NCBI GenBank assembly: GCA_905221605.1
Contig: CAJNDS010002604.1
Coordinates: 4,973-37,472, forward strand
Length of the DNA stretch: 32,500 nt
Reading direction: 5' to 3'
Origin: Symbiodinium natans
Lineage: Eukaryota > Sar > Dinophyceae > Suessiales > Symbiodiniaceae
Shown here: one piece after another, positions 1 through 12,193 of the stretch
How positions within the stretch are numbered: position 1 is the first letter of the stretch
Layout: every line of letters starts with the position of its first letter
Translations under genes and position numbers: made by a program
Notes under the pieces: model-generated
What the model was told of the DNA's origin: nothing
Databases searched by the model: none
The model's input: the letters and a program-made list of their open reading frames with translations, nothing else

Positions 1-346
1 TAGGGTTTAGGGTTTAGGGTTTAGGGTTTAGGGGTTAGGGGTTAGGGGTTAGGGGTTAGGGGTTAGGGGTTAGGGGTTAGGGTTTGGATTTAAGGTTTAG
101 GGCAGACCCTGGGAGGATCCAAACAGGAAATCCGTTTAAGGTTAAGGGTTCCTGAGAGTGAACCACTGGCCGTGCAGGGCACTTCTGGGAGTTCTACTTG
201 TTGGATCCTCCTAGGGGTATGGGTGGAGGCTAGCTACAAGAGACGCCAGGACCCCTTTTCCCCGAACTGCAAAAACCCTAAACCCTAAACCCTAAACCCT
301 AAACCCTAAACCCTAAACCCTAAACCCTAAACCCTAAACCCTAAAC
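1..346. repeat. Telomere-like blocks in both orientations with a TIR spacer
   Basis: TTTAGGG (1-34) passes into the variant GGGGTTA (33-88); CCCTAAA fills 271-346. The spacer holds an inverted pair CTGGGAGGATCCAA (about 113-126) and TTGGATCCTCCTAG (about 202-215), the same CT...AG end style as the introners. Confidence 0.85.
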
Positions 347-1054
347 GGTGCCCCTGCTTTTTCATGAGGCCCGGGGTGCGCCCCGGAGCGAGGATCAGGG
401 CAAAACCCTAAAAGTATACACCCCATGGCCCTGACACCCGAAAGCCGTATACAGCTAAGTCCTGAACCATCAACCCCAACTATCTACCATTATTATGATT
501 ATCATTATTATTCTTACTCTTCTTCTCATTATTATTTTTCTTATTCTTAGTATTACTGCTAGTACTATTCTTATTATTGCTACTATCTTTCTTATTCCAA
601 CATTGCTTCGGCGCAGTCCTCCAAGATGGTCAGACGAGCTCCTCCATCGCCTTCGCTTTGCTTGCCAAAGAACGAAGTGCCAAACCGTCGGGTCGGTTCG
701 ACCGGAAACAAGGGGCTTTAAGGGGTTTCAGGGTTGAAGGGCCAAGGGTTTACGGGTTTAAGGGTTGAAAGGTTGAAGGATTGAAGGGTTGACAAATTTT
801 GGGTTTGAGGGTTTCAAGGTTGAACGGTCTAAGGGTTTAAGAGTTTAGGGTTTAGGGGTTCACTGCTCTGAATGCCTGTGTAGACCACTCCCCTCATGAA
901 GAGATTCCAAACCGACAGCCCCCCCTTTCAGCAATGCTAGCCCGCACCTTTCAAACCTCCCAGGACAAAAGAAAGACATAGTTTTCAACCATCAAACATA
1001 CATGTTACATGTCTGCAGGCACACATGATGCGGACAGGTACACGACGGACAACA
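347..1054. other. 3' flank of the aminotransferase gene
   Basis: Contains a CCGGGGTGCGCCCCGG palindrome (about 371-386), a TTATTATTCTT-rich tract (about 490-600) and a degenerate block of GGGTTGAAG-like repeats (about 712-860). I see no gene in it. Confidence 0.5.
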
Positions 1055-1159
1055 CTAACATGCCACTGCCACTCCAGAAATAGTCAGTGCCTTGATTGTG
1101 TCCCGCATCTGCTGCTCTGTGCCAAAGCTCACGCGCAGGCCGAGAGTATCGTTGGCGTC
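1055..1159 (-). CDS. Aminotransferase exon 11 (last; LRVSFGT)
   Basis: 105 nt: DANDTLGLRVSFGTEQQMRD, then 14 more residues and TAG (1055-1057). The LRVSFGT block is the HisC C-terminal motif whose Arg binds the substrate carboxylate. Acceptor GCACAG|GACG. It joins in phase 0 to exon 10 (RGILVRPKK), giving the expected spacing for the family. Confidence 0.8.
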   Translation of the reverse strand, partial: DANDTLGLRVSFGTEQQMRDTIKALTISGVAVAC

Positions 1160-4100
1160 CTGTGCTCAGGATACTTTCATCTTTGCTGGCGGCTTCTCAG
1201 AGTTGTTCATGATTTAGGGTTTAGGGTTTAGGGTTTAGGGATTTTGGATGCTGGGAGAGACCCCATGGGCATTTTCATAGCTTCTTGAGCTCCCAATCCA
1301 TGGCCGCACCCCTTTTTCCCTGCTTTCACGGGGCAGACTTTTGCGGGGGGCTTCTAGGCTCCAAAAGAAGCCTTGTCTGGTGACAGGGCGGCGCCAAAGC
1401 CCAGAGACGGCCGACTCTTAAACTGGCCGCTCGCCCGAGGAGCTTCTCGGGTGCCCCCTTCCGAGCCTACTTGAGATGTTGCACCTGCAGCTCCGCAGTG
1501 TTCAAAGCCCAGGGATGCATGTAGGATTCAAAACCTGACAGCTTCGGCTGCGGGAAAGTTGGGTCCGTGAAGCAGCCGACCTTGATGCCCACTCGTGCAG
1601 AATCGGAGTCGGCGGTGTACCAGACTGTTGAGCCACAAACTGGGCAGAAGTGGAAGGCGGCGCCACCCCCTAGGCTGACGCAATTGGGATATCCTTGGTA
1701 GCCCGGAGACCATAGCTTGGGGGCTTGTGAGGGCAGGGCTGAGGGTATCTTTTGAGGCTTGGTTCCGCTTGCAAGGGAAACCGGAACCCACAAGAAAAGG
1801 GCAAAAGGGTACCCGCTCAGCTGCCACTAACCAGAAAAGCCCTAAACCCTAAATCCTACACCCGAAACCCCAAACTCTCAGTATACTCCAAGTATCCTAG
1901 CTGATCCGCTTCGTCTTTTGACATCTTCCAGGGTGTCGACTTCCCTTCAATGACCACCTGCTCCTTGGGGAAGCGAGCCTGAACTGCGAAGATGTTCCCC
2001 GACCTGGGTTGCCCACTTGAAAAAGCTTAGGGTTTAGCGTTTAGGGTTTAGGGTTTAGGGTTTAGGGTTTGGGGTTTGGGGTTTGGGGTTTGGGGTTTGG
2101 GGTTTGGGGTTCAGGGTTTAGGGTGTAGGGTTTGGGGTTTAGGGTTTAGGGTTTGGGGTTTGGGGTCTGGGGCTTGGGGCTTGGGGTTTAGGGTTAAGAT
2201 GCCTCTTAAGAAAAAACATAAAGCAGCCCAGGTCCTACCCTCCTACTCAGCACCCAGCGACTGCTTCTGGCCCTAACAAAAGAGGGCTTTTAACAAACAC
2301 CAGCAGAGGAGGGTTTTTAAGAACAGAAGATGGTCTTAACTTCTGAGGGGGGCCTGGCTCCAAGCTCCCGGCACACTCCTGCTGCTGAGGGCGGCGCTAA
2401 AGGAACCCTGGATGGTCTTAAAAAACCCTAAGCCCTAAACCCTAGACCCTAAACCCTAAACCGTTCTTCTGCTGGTGATTTCAGGCGACTGCTTCTGGCA
2501 CAGGTTGCAGTGACACAAGCTGATCCGCTCTGGATCGGGTCCGGTGACTGTTAGGTGAAGCCTTAGTTCTTACCCAGCAAGCTTGGGAGAACAAACATGG
2601 GTTTAGGGTTTAGGGTCTAGGGTCTAGGGTTTAGGGTTTGGGGTTTAGGGTTTAGGGTTTAGGGTTTAGGGTTTAGGGTTTAGGGTTTAGGGTTTAGGGT
2701 TTAGGGTTTAGGGTTTAGGGTTTAGGGTTTAGGGTTTAGGGTTTAGGGTTTAGGGTTTAGGGTTTAGGGTTTAGGGTTAGGTTTAGGGTTTAGGGTTTAG
2801 GGTTTAGGGTTTAGGGTTTAGGGTTTAGGGTTTAGGGTTTAGGGTTTAGGGTTTAGGGTTTAGGGCTTAAGGTTCAGGACTTATTTCTATCTCCACGGGG
2901 TACGAAGCCCAATCCCCAAAGGAAGGATAGGGACGCCATATAGAACCAGGAGTCACCTAGGAAAAGAAAGGGTGTAACCTAAACCCTAGGAAAAAAAGGG
3001 GAATAAGGTCTACTCTGGGCCCTAGTAGCCCTAAACCCTAAACCCTAAACCCTAAACCCGAAAAAAGGAATAAGGGCTATGCTGTGCACCTTGGAGGCTG
3101 CCCGCAATTGCACTGAGCAATGCGCGTCTTGCCGCCGGTCTTGTCTGTTTTCGGACTCGGCGCGGCAGTCGCTGCGACCTTTGGTGCCTCCTCTGCCGGC
3201 GCGCTCGGCCTTGGTAAGATTAGGTCTCCCATACCTAGGGTCTATAGGTTTAGGGCTTGGGGGCTTCGGGGCTTAGGTTTACCTAGGGTCTGTAGATTTA
3301 GGTTTAGGGTTTAGGGTTTAGGGTTTAGGGTTTAGGGTTTAGGGTCTAGGGTCTTAGGGCTTCGGGCGTAGGATTTGGGAGCCTTCGCCCACGGGAGCCG
3401 ACACCCCAAGCCCAAAGCTTTCAAACGAACATGGGTTTAGGGTTTAGGGTTTAGGGGTTAGGGTTTAGGGTTTAGGGTTTAGGGTTTAGGGTTTAGGGTT
3501 TAGGGTTTAGGGTTTAGGGTTTAGGGTTTAGGGTTTAGGGTTTAGGGTTTAGGGTTTAGGGTTTAGGGTTTCGGGTTTAGGGTTACACCTAGTACACCCC
3601 CACATCTTCATCCCTAGACCCTGGGGCTCCTATGCTGTACCTTTTTGGGGTACGATACTAGAATCCCCCATGTAGTACCTTCTTGGGGTAGGATTCTATC
3701 CCCAATATAACTAACCCAAAAAGGAACTAGGAGCCTTGAGGTAGACCCTACATACACACGTCCAAGCCGGCTACGTCATCCTGATTCCAAGCAGCGCAAC
3801 AGGGCAGAACTAGGGTCTAACGCTTGGCGGTTTAGGGTTTAGGGTTTAGGGTTTGGGGTTCAGGGTTTAGGGTTTAGGGTTTGGGGTTTGGGGTTTGGGG
3901 TTGGGATCAAGAGAATTCTACAGAGGTCCAGCGTGATGTCTATGATGGCCGGTCGCCCAGCTCAGCTTCTTTCCGGGCCTTGGCTCACATCCCTGCAGCC
4001 CCCAAAGCATTGCACCAAGATGCGTGACGGTGGCCGTGTTCAGCTTGACGATCCCCGCTCCACAGCCCGCGCCGGTAAAGCAGGCGCCGGCCAGCGCTGC

Positions 4101-7100
4101 TAGAGAAGGCATGGCTGCGCAACGCCCGACTTGGGCGACTACAGCAGCTAGCTCGGAGCACTTGAGGGCCCAGGGTGTGAAGATGACACGAGTAGTTGCA
4201 CGCGGGCTTCGAAGCTGCGACCGTCTAGCTCAGCAGCGCACAGAAAAAGTTAGAATGGGCTAGACTTTAGGGTTTAGGGAGTACGGTGATGGTCGCGAAC
4301 CCACGGCATTCACACGGCTAGCTGCCTAGCCTGAGTACGCTGCACTGGTGCGGTTGAGGGTGTAGGGTCCAGGATATAGGGTCCAGGATATATAGTTGGG
4401 CTTAAACCCCTACACCCTGAACCCTGCACCCTAAGACTCTAGAACCAAAAAATGCAAACACTGAAGCCGCTCACCAAGACGTACGGAGGGGCTGAAGCCG
4501 GAGCTCTGGCTTCGGATTTATGATTTTAAGGACTTAGGGTTGGGGCTTAGGGCTTAGGGGTTAGTGTTTAGGGTTAGGGTTTAGGGTTTAGGGTTTAGGG
4601 TTTAGGGTTTAGGGTTTAGGGTTTAGGGTTTAGGGCTTAGGGCTTAGGGCTTAGGGCTTAGGGCTTAGGGCTTAGGGCTTAGGGCTTAGGGCTTAGGGCT
4701 TAGGGTTTAGGGTTTAGGCTAAACTTGACAAGGGCAAGAAATTTGCACGGGTTCGATGGAACTGTGCCCCTAGTCGCCTAACAAAAACCCTAAACCCGAA
4801 ACCCGAGACCCTGACCCTAAACCCTAAACACCCTAAACACCCTAAACACCCTAAACACCCTAAACACCCTAAACACCCTAAACACCCTAAACACCCTAAA
4901 CACCCTAAACACCCTAAACACCCTAAACACCCTAAACACCCTAAACACCCCAAACACCCCAAACCCGAAAACCCGAACACTCTAAACCCTAAACCCTAAA
5001 CCCGAAACCCTAAACCCTAAACCCTAAACCTCGCACCGCTAAATGCGCCTTCTTCGGACGCACGAGGATCCCACGCTCCCGTAGCTTCGCCTCGGTGGTC
5101 TTCGGGTCCTGGCCGCTTGAAATCCCTAGAACCCTAAGAGGGTTTAGGGGTTAGTGTTCAGGGTTTAGGGTTTAGAGAACCCTCAACCCTAAACCCTAAA
5201 CCCTAAACCTTAAACCCTAAACCCTAAACCCTACACCCTAAACCCTAAACCCTAAACCCTAAACCGCAAACCCTGCAACACCCGTTCTCAAAACAGGAAA
5301 ACGAGGGCCTTGAAGGCCCCCCCAAAAGGGTACAAACAACCTAGAACCGCAAACCCCTAAAACCCAAAACCACTAAAACCCTAAACTCTAAACCCTAAAC
5401 CCTAAACCCTAAACCCTAAACCCTAAACCCTAAACCCTAAACCCTAAACCCTAAACCCTAAACCCTAAACCCTAAACCCTAAACCCTAAACCCTAAACCC
5501 TAAACCCTAAACCCTAAACCCTAAAACCTAAACACTAAACCCTAAACCCTAAACCCTAAACCCTAAACCCTAAACCCTAAACCCTAAACCCTAAACCCTA
5601 AACCCTAAACCCTAAACCCTAAACCCTAAACCCTAAACCCAACAGAAAAGGGGAGCCCTCGTTAGGAACTCCAGGGTCCTTTCCCCCCAAGTTGATGGGG
5701 TTTAGGGTTTAGGGTTTAGGGTTTAGGGTTTAGGGTTTAGGGTTTAGGGTTTAGGGTTTAGGGTTTAGGGTTTAGGGTTTAGGGTTTAGGGTTTAGGGTT
5801 TAGGGTTTAGGGTTTAGGGTTTAGGGGTTAGGGGTTTAGGGTTTAGGGTTAAGGTTTGGGGTTTCGGGTTCACGGCACCCCGCCCTTTTGCCCCCTCCCC
5901 CTCCCCCAAGAACCTTCCCGAAGTGCAGACGCTCCTGAAAGTAGCAAAATATGAAGTTCGCAACGGTCGGCCAGTAGCTGATCCCCTTCTTGGTGAGGAA
6001 CTCCTCCGTAGGGTTTAGGGTTTAGGGTTTAGGGTTTTAGGGTTTAGGGGTTTAGGGTTTAGGGTTTAAAGTTTAGTTGTGTAGGGTTTAGGGCTTGGGG
6101 ATTGTACGGCTGCATATCGTAAGGCCAGGATGTGGGTTTGGGCTGAAAACGTTTGGGGTCTAGTGCTCTTCGGGTTTGGGAACGAAGGCTTGTGATTGAA
6201 GATTAAGGGGAATACTCGGGCTTGGGCCTTGAACATGAAGGTTGAGTTTGGGTGCCAGATCGGATTGAGGGTTTGCTAAATCCTAAACCCCTCACCCCAA
6301 AACCCTGAACCCTAAACCCTAAACCCTAAACCCCAAACCCTAAACTCTGTGGATGAACTCCAAGGCCGGCATTGAAGCGAGCCAACATGGCAATGCCGAC
6401 TTCGCTTTCTTGGAGCCGCGCAACGCTGTGGGATCGAAGAGGAGGGTTTAGGGTTTAGGGTTGAGGGTTTAGGGTTTAGGGTTTAGGGTTTGGGGTTTGG
6501 GGTTTAGGGTTTAGGGTTTAGGGTTTAGGGTTTAGGGTTTAGGGTTTAGGGTTTAGGGTTTAGGGTTATCCCTGAGCATGTGCATCCCAAGCATGTGCCT
6601 CCTGTGCCCTCTGTGCCTCATGTGCATGAGCAGCAAACCCTAAACCCTAAACCCTAAACCCCAAACCCCAAACTCCTTTTCGTTGCTAGTACCAGCAGGA
6701 GAGTTGCACCTCAGGAAGACCTGCCAGCCAGCCTCGCAAGGCTGTTTGAGTCGCCTCATCCAGGTCGTTTCTGCCGAAAGACAGCGCCAGCTTCTGGAGC
6801 TTCGGACACCTATTCCTAGGTGTCGATTTAGGGTTTAGGGTTTAGGGTTTAGGGTTTAGGGTTTAGGGTTTAGGGTTTAGGGTTTAGGGTTTAGGGTTTA
6901 GGGTTTAGGGTTTAGGGTTTAGGGTTTAGGGTTTAGGGTTTAGGGTTTAGGGTGTTCCTTAGTAGCCCAGTAGCCATATTTTGATAAGGGTACCCTTCTT
7001 TGGTTGGTGACTTTAGAAGGGAACTTATAAAGGTAAAGGGTACCGCAAGGCCACCAAGTTTCCTAGGCGTCGATTTCAACAGTCCCCAAAATTATTTATA

Positions 7101-10100
7101 ATTCGCTCCATGTTAAAACAATCTGGGGAAGCAGAAGCTATCCCAAATCGATACCGAGGTTCAGGTGCTCTGCCATTGTTGCCAAATCAGCGGCGCAGAA
7201 GCCGTTGGCTGCCAACTGCAACGACAAGGTCTCCAGGTTTGGGCACCTGCAAAGGTGCTGCGCCAGTGCGATCACACCTTCTCCCCGAGCTTGGTTGTGG
7301 TAGAGCGATAGGTTCAGGTCCGTCAGCTTGCTGCACTTGGAGATGTGCTCAGCCACCTTAGCCACGGCCTCAGTGCAGAGAGTGCCGAACATGAAGTCCA
7401 GGTGCAGCCTCTCCAGGTGCGCGCACCTGCTGAGGTGCTCTGCCACCGCAACAGCGTCGTCCTGGCACCAGCTGTTCAGGCCCAACCCCAGCTCCAGCGA
7501 GGACAACTTGCGGTACCTGCTGAGGTGAGCCGCCGCAGGAGCGGCGCTGCCCAGGACGTTGCTGGTAAATTGCACTGCGAGGGTCTCCAGGTTCGGACAC
7601 CTGCATAAGTGCTCCAGAAATTTGGCGACACCCTGATTGCCAAGTCGGTTGTTCCAGAAGCTCACGTTCAACTCCACAAGCTCGGAGCACCGACTGAGAT
7701 GCCCCGCCAGCGCGGAGGCGGCGTCATTCCCGAGGTTGTTCTGCTGCAGGTTCATGTGCAGCCTCACCAACTTCAGCTTCCTACACAGGTGTTCCACCAT
7801 TGCGGTGGCACCTTCATTCCCCATTTGATGGTAGCCGAGATCCTCGGTAGCCCAGCACCCATTCTATTTTTCTACAATCAGGGTAATTGCCGCTTTGTTG
7901 GTCGGTTCCTGTAGAAGGGAACCCCGAAAATAAAAACGAAAGTACTGGGCTGCCCAGAATCCAGGCTCAAGTCCACCAGCTTGCCGCAGCGGCTGAGGTG
8001 TTCCGTCACTGCGGCCGCCCCGTCCTTGCCGAGGGCGTTGTCCTCCAAGTTCAGTTCCAGCTTCCACAAGTTTGTCCTGCTCAGCTCCTCTGCCACAGCC
8101 GCGGCGCCCTCTTTGCCGATGTAGCTGCAGTTGAACAGCAGCGCGAAGGCCTCCAGGTTCGGGGACGCGTCGGCCAGCGCAGCTGCCAGCTTTCTTGCTC
8201 CCTCCACGCCAATGCATGGGTTGAAGCTTACATCCAGCTTCAGCTCCTTGACGACGGAGCACCGCTCGGCCAAAGCCAGCGCGAGAGCATGGGCTTGAGC
8301 CTCTGTCAGGCCTGAGTTCGAAAAGCTGAGTGTCATCTTCTCGCCACCTTGATACTGGCCGTCGATGCTGGCCAAGAAGTCTGGGACCTTCTCACGGACT
8401 TCTTCAGTGACTTCTTCCGATTCCTTCTCCTCCGGCTCTTCCAGCTCCCTGGCATCCTGCGTCGTCCGTCGCGCTGGCAGAGGCGCAAGGCGGCGGAGCA
8501 AGAAGGCACATCCCTGAAGGAAGCGTTGCCCACAGCTCCGAGGTCGCGCTTTCTCCTGCAAGCGTTTCAGGCGCGCCGCCTCTACCTTCAACACGTCGTT
8601 GATGAAGTTGCCTGGACCAGCAGGTCTGCGCATGCCCTCGTCAACGTCGTAGATAAACTCAGGTCGACCCATCTCCTTCACGCGGGGATCGTCCTCCGGA
8701 AGACCTAGCTGATGTACATTCCAGAAGAAATCCTAAGTTGTGCTGTAAACCCTTTGAAAATGATCTATGACTAGGTCTCCTTTTATAAGGAAAGAACGGA
8801 AACTATCCATTATCCCAGAATCGTACCCTAAACCGTAAACCCTAAACCCTAAACCCTAAACCGTAAACCCTAAACCCTAAACCCTAAACCCTAAACCCTA
8901 AACCCTAAACCCTAAACCCTAAACCCTAAACCCTAAACCCTAAGCACAACCCAGAATCATTGTTTGGGTCACCCATCTTCTGCTCGTTCGCGTCCTCTTT
9001 CCTTGTGGCTTTTTCGACCATCTCTAGGGCGTTCGCCACGAAGGCGAAGCTCTCCGTGCAGCTCTTGTAGACGTGGACCGATACTGCGAAGGCGCAGTCG
9101 GGCGCACAGTTCATGTCATGGACGAACCAGTTGTCACGATTTAACCAGATCGTGTCTCCTACCGCAAGTTGCAGCTGCGAGGTAGCTTCCTCGAGCTCCA
9201 GTCCACAGTCCCCATCCTGAAATACCATGGGCTCATCAGACAAAACGCTGTCGTAGAGGCGGCACTCCAGCGCGCCATGCAGAACTCGAATGCTTCCGGC
9301 ACATCCTCCGTGGTGGTGCTTGGGGGACCGGAATCCATTTGGCCAGAGTTCCAGGACCGCTGTGTAAGAACCCAGGTCCCTTAAACCCAAGCCAACCCTC
9401 AAGTAGGTCGCCTTCTCGTCTCCGTACCTCTCCTTTGCTTTGGCACTCTTCTCTCTCAGCTTCTGTCGGAGGACCCCGTTCCCGTTCTTAAGCGACGCAT
9501 GAATCAGCTTCAGGCATGGCATCAGATGATTCTCCGCAAAGTCCGACACGCATCCGCGGTGCGCACAGGCGCAAACGACCCGTGCATCGTCTGGTATGTC
9601 CTCGTTGCAGGCCCCTGGAACATATTTCAATGGCTGCCACTTGTTGTGGACGACCCAGGGTCGAAGCTCGTTGAAGAGCTCTTCCGGTGCCGAGGCTGGC
9701 TCGCTGCTTGCGAGCAGGCCATCGCAACTTCTACCTGAGTTGTGCTTTGAACCCTTTGAAGATTGTGAATGAACAGGTTCCCTTTAGAAGGAGAGAATTA
9801 AATTGTCCCAAAGCACAACCCAGCTACAAGTTAGCTGGATGCGGAGAATCTGCTCACCCTCAGCGTGCTCACTGCGCCTCCTAGCCGCGAGGTTGGCCTC
9901 CAAGACGTCCCTGGCAGTCTTCTGGAGCCATGTGTGTTGGAGCTGCTCTTCCTCCTCCTTCGTCAGCTTACAGGGGTTCTTAAGGGAGGGGGGTTCAAGG
10001 GGGTATGTAGGCATGCTCCCCACTACTTTTTTCACGCTCCCGAAGCTGCCCTAAGATTCCCTAGGAGGTTCCCTAGGTACCTACCCCCCTTGAACCCTAA

Positions 10101-12154
10101 ACCCTAAACCCTAAACCCTCAACCCTCAACCCTAAACCCTAAACCCTAAACCCTAAACCCCCCTCCCTTAAGAACCCTATGATCAGGCTCTGTCCGAGGT
10201 TCATGCTCGAGCCGGTCGCTTCGGACGCGAATGTAGCCTGGGACCTTGGCGTTGTCGCGCACTCTGCCAAACCTTGGGGACGAATTGGGTTTAAGGTTTA
10301 GGGTTTAGGGTTTAAGGTTTAGGGTTTAGGGTTTAGGGTTGAGGGAACCCTAAAAGGGTTTAGGGTTCATGTACCTTAATGGGAATTATGGTAGTAAGGG
10401 AATGTGACCCCAATGCTAGGGTTCATTTCGTCCCCAAGGGACCTTCCGCTTTCCTCACAACGCAAACCGCGGCACTGGCGCTTGCAGAGTTTCTGGAGGT
10501 CTTGCAGCGGCATGTCCAGAAAGTTGCCCTTTCTCTTTGCACGCTGGTAGGGGGCACTGTGCTGCGAACCGAGCGAGTCTCCGCTGGATCCAGGACGCGA
10601 CATGGGCTGAACTTGCTAACCCCTTCCCAGTCAATCAAGATACTCTTGCGGGCTTGCAAGCCAGGCACTTGCAACGGTGCATCTCCTGCGGTTTCGGGCT
10701 TGGGGGCTTAGGATACAAGGCAGCCAATGCCCCAAAAACACAAAAACCCTCGAAGCAAACAATCCTCAAAACCCTGCCAGCAAAACTCTAAAGAACCTAA
10801 ACATCCCAAACCCGAAACCCTAAACCCTAAACCCTTGCAGGCCATACTGGCGCCTCGAAAAGGGGCTTGGATCGTTCGTTGACCTCCCGAACGTACTCGA
10901 ACCTCAGATCCACAAGCTCTTGGGCATGGAGAGTTCAGGGCTTGGGGTTTAGGGTCTAGGGTCCAGGGTCTAGGGTCTAGGGTCTAGGGTCTAGGGTTTA
11001 GGGTTTGGGGTTTGGGGTTTGGGGTTGGGGGGTTCCGGGTCTTGGGTTCAGGGGTAGTTCTCTACACTAGGCCCCCCGTTTGGGCAACCTAAGAATAGTA
11101 AGGGGTTGTACTACAGTATGCACCCCCTGAGGACTAAGTTGAGCTTCTTTTTTGAGCGTCAGATATCCGGCTTGTGAATCTAAGCCCTCAACCCTTAACC
11201 CCACCACAAACTCAAACGTGTTGAGAACTCTACCCGAGAACCGAGTGCGGCTTTAGGTTTTAGGGCTTTAGGGCTTCGGGGAACTTAGCATGCAGGCTCT
11301 GAATGAGGTGATAGCAAGGTGAGCCCAAGGTAGGGTAGGTACAAGACGACTCATATCCTGTTTGGTAACTTCCTTGAGCCTTCACAGATGCGCCATTTTG
11401 CACCCAAGCAGCACGTACTGCGGCTTCTTCAAAGCCGCCTGGATGGCGACGACCGCGATCTGGTTGATGTCATAGGGCCCACGGACCTATCACTTAGGGT
11501 TTAGGGTTTAGGGTTAGGGTTCAAGGTTTAGGGTTTAGGGTTTAGGGTTTAGGGTTTAGGGTTTAGGGTTTAGGGTTTAGGGTTTAGGGTTTAGGGTTTA
11601 GGGTTTAGGGTTTAGGGTTTAGGGTTTAGGGTTTAGGGTTTAGGGTTTAGGGTTTAGGGGTTAGGTTTATCCACGGGCTCCAGGACTCATGTTACGGCTA
11701 TCAGGGTTTGGGGTTCAGGGATTTAGGGATTAAGAGTTTCAGGTTTAGGGCTGCCGTTCAGGGATTGGGAGCTTAACCTAAAGAAAGGGCTCCCTTTTGG
11801 GTACCAGGGACCCAATTGGCAGAAACCCTGGCTTCCTTTGTGGGGATGCTATCAACAAACACTTTACCTCATGTCCTTGCCTGGACAAAACGGCTTAGGG
11901 CTTGAGGGTCTGGAGACTCCCTAAACCCTAAATCCTAAACCCTAAACCCTAAACCCTAAACCCTTAACCCTTAACCCTAAACCCTTAACTTCCAGACCAA
12001 AGGTGCCCAAGACTTTGCCCGAAAGTCTGTGATGACCCGTTCTTCCCTTCGGTTTCGGAGCTTCGCGCCTGGTTGCGGACTTCCCCCTAAAACCCCCAGA
12101 AGACTCAACCCTGATCATCTGATCCCGGATCCCCCGAAAACCCCCCCCAACAAT

Positions 12155-12193
<39 letters not shown>

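Noticed and set aside
4700-4777. Alternative last aminotransferase exon (RGTVPSNPCKFLALVK, stop in telomeric repeat).
   Set aside because: It resembles the family's C-terminus only loosely and lacks the Arg-x-x-x-Gly-Thr block. The exon at 1055-1159 (LRVSFGT) fits much better and joins in phase. It could be a decaying duplicate.
4714-4980. Cys/Leu/Gly repeat protein, and the similar frame at 2076-2276.
   Set aside because: Direct translations of telomere-like units.
5380-5870. Telomere fusion point.
   Set aside because: The arrays run CCCTAAA then TTTAGGG, the opposite of a head-to-head fusion (TTTAGGG then CCCTAAA), and both lie inside one intron.
6964-6986. Spliced-leader-like sequence (CAGTAGCCATATTTTG).
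   Set aside because: Several mismatches to the dinoflagellate leader, no donor in the right place, and on the strand opposite to the genes; likely chance.
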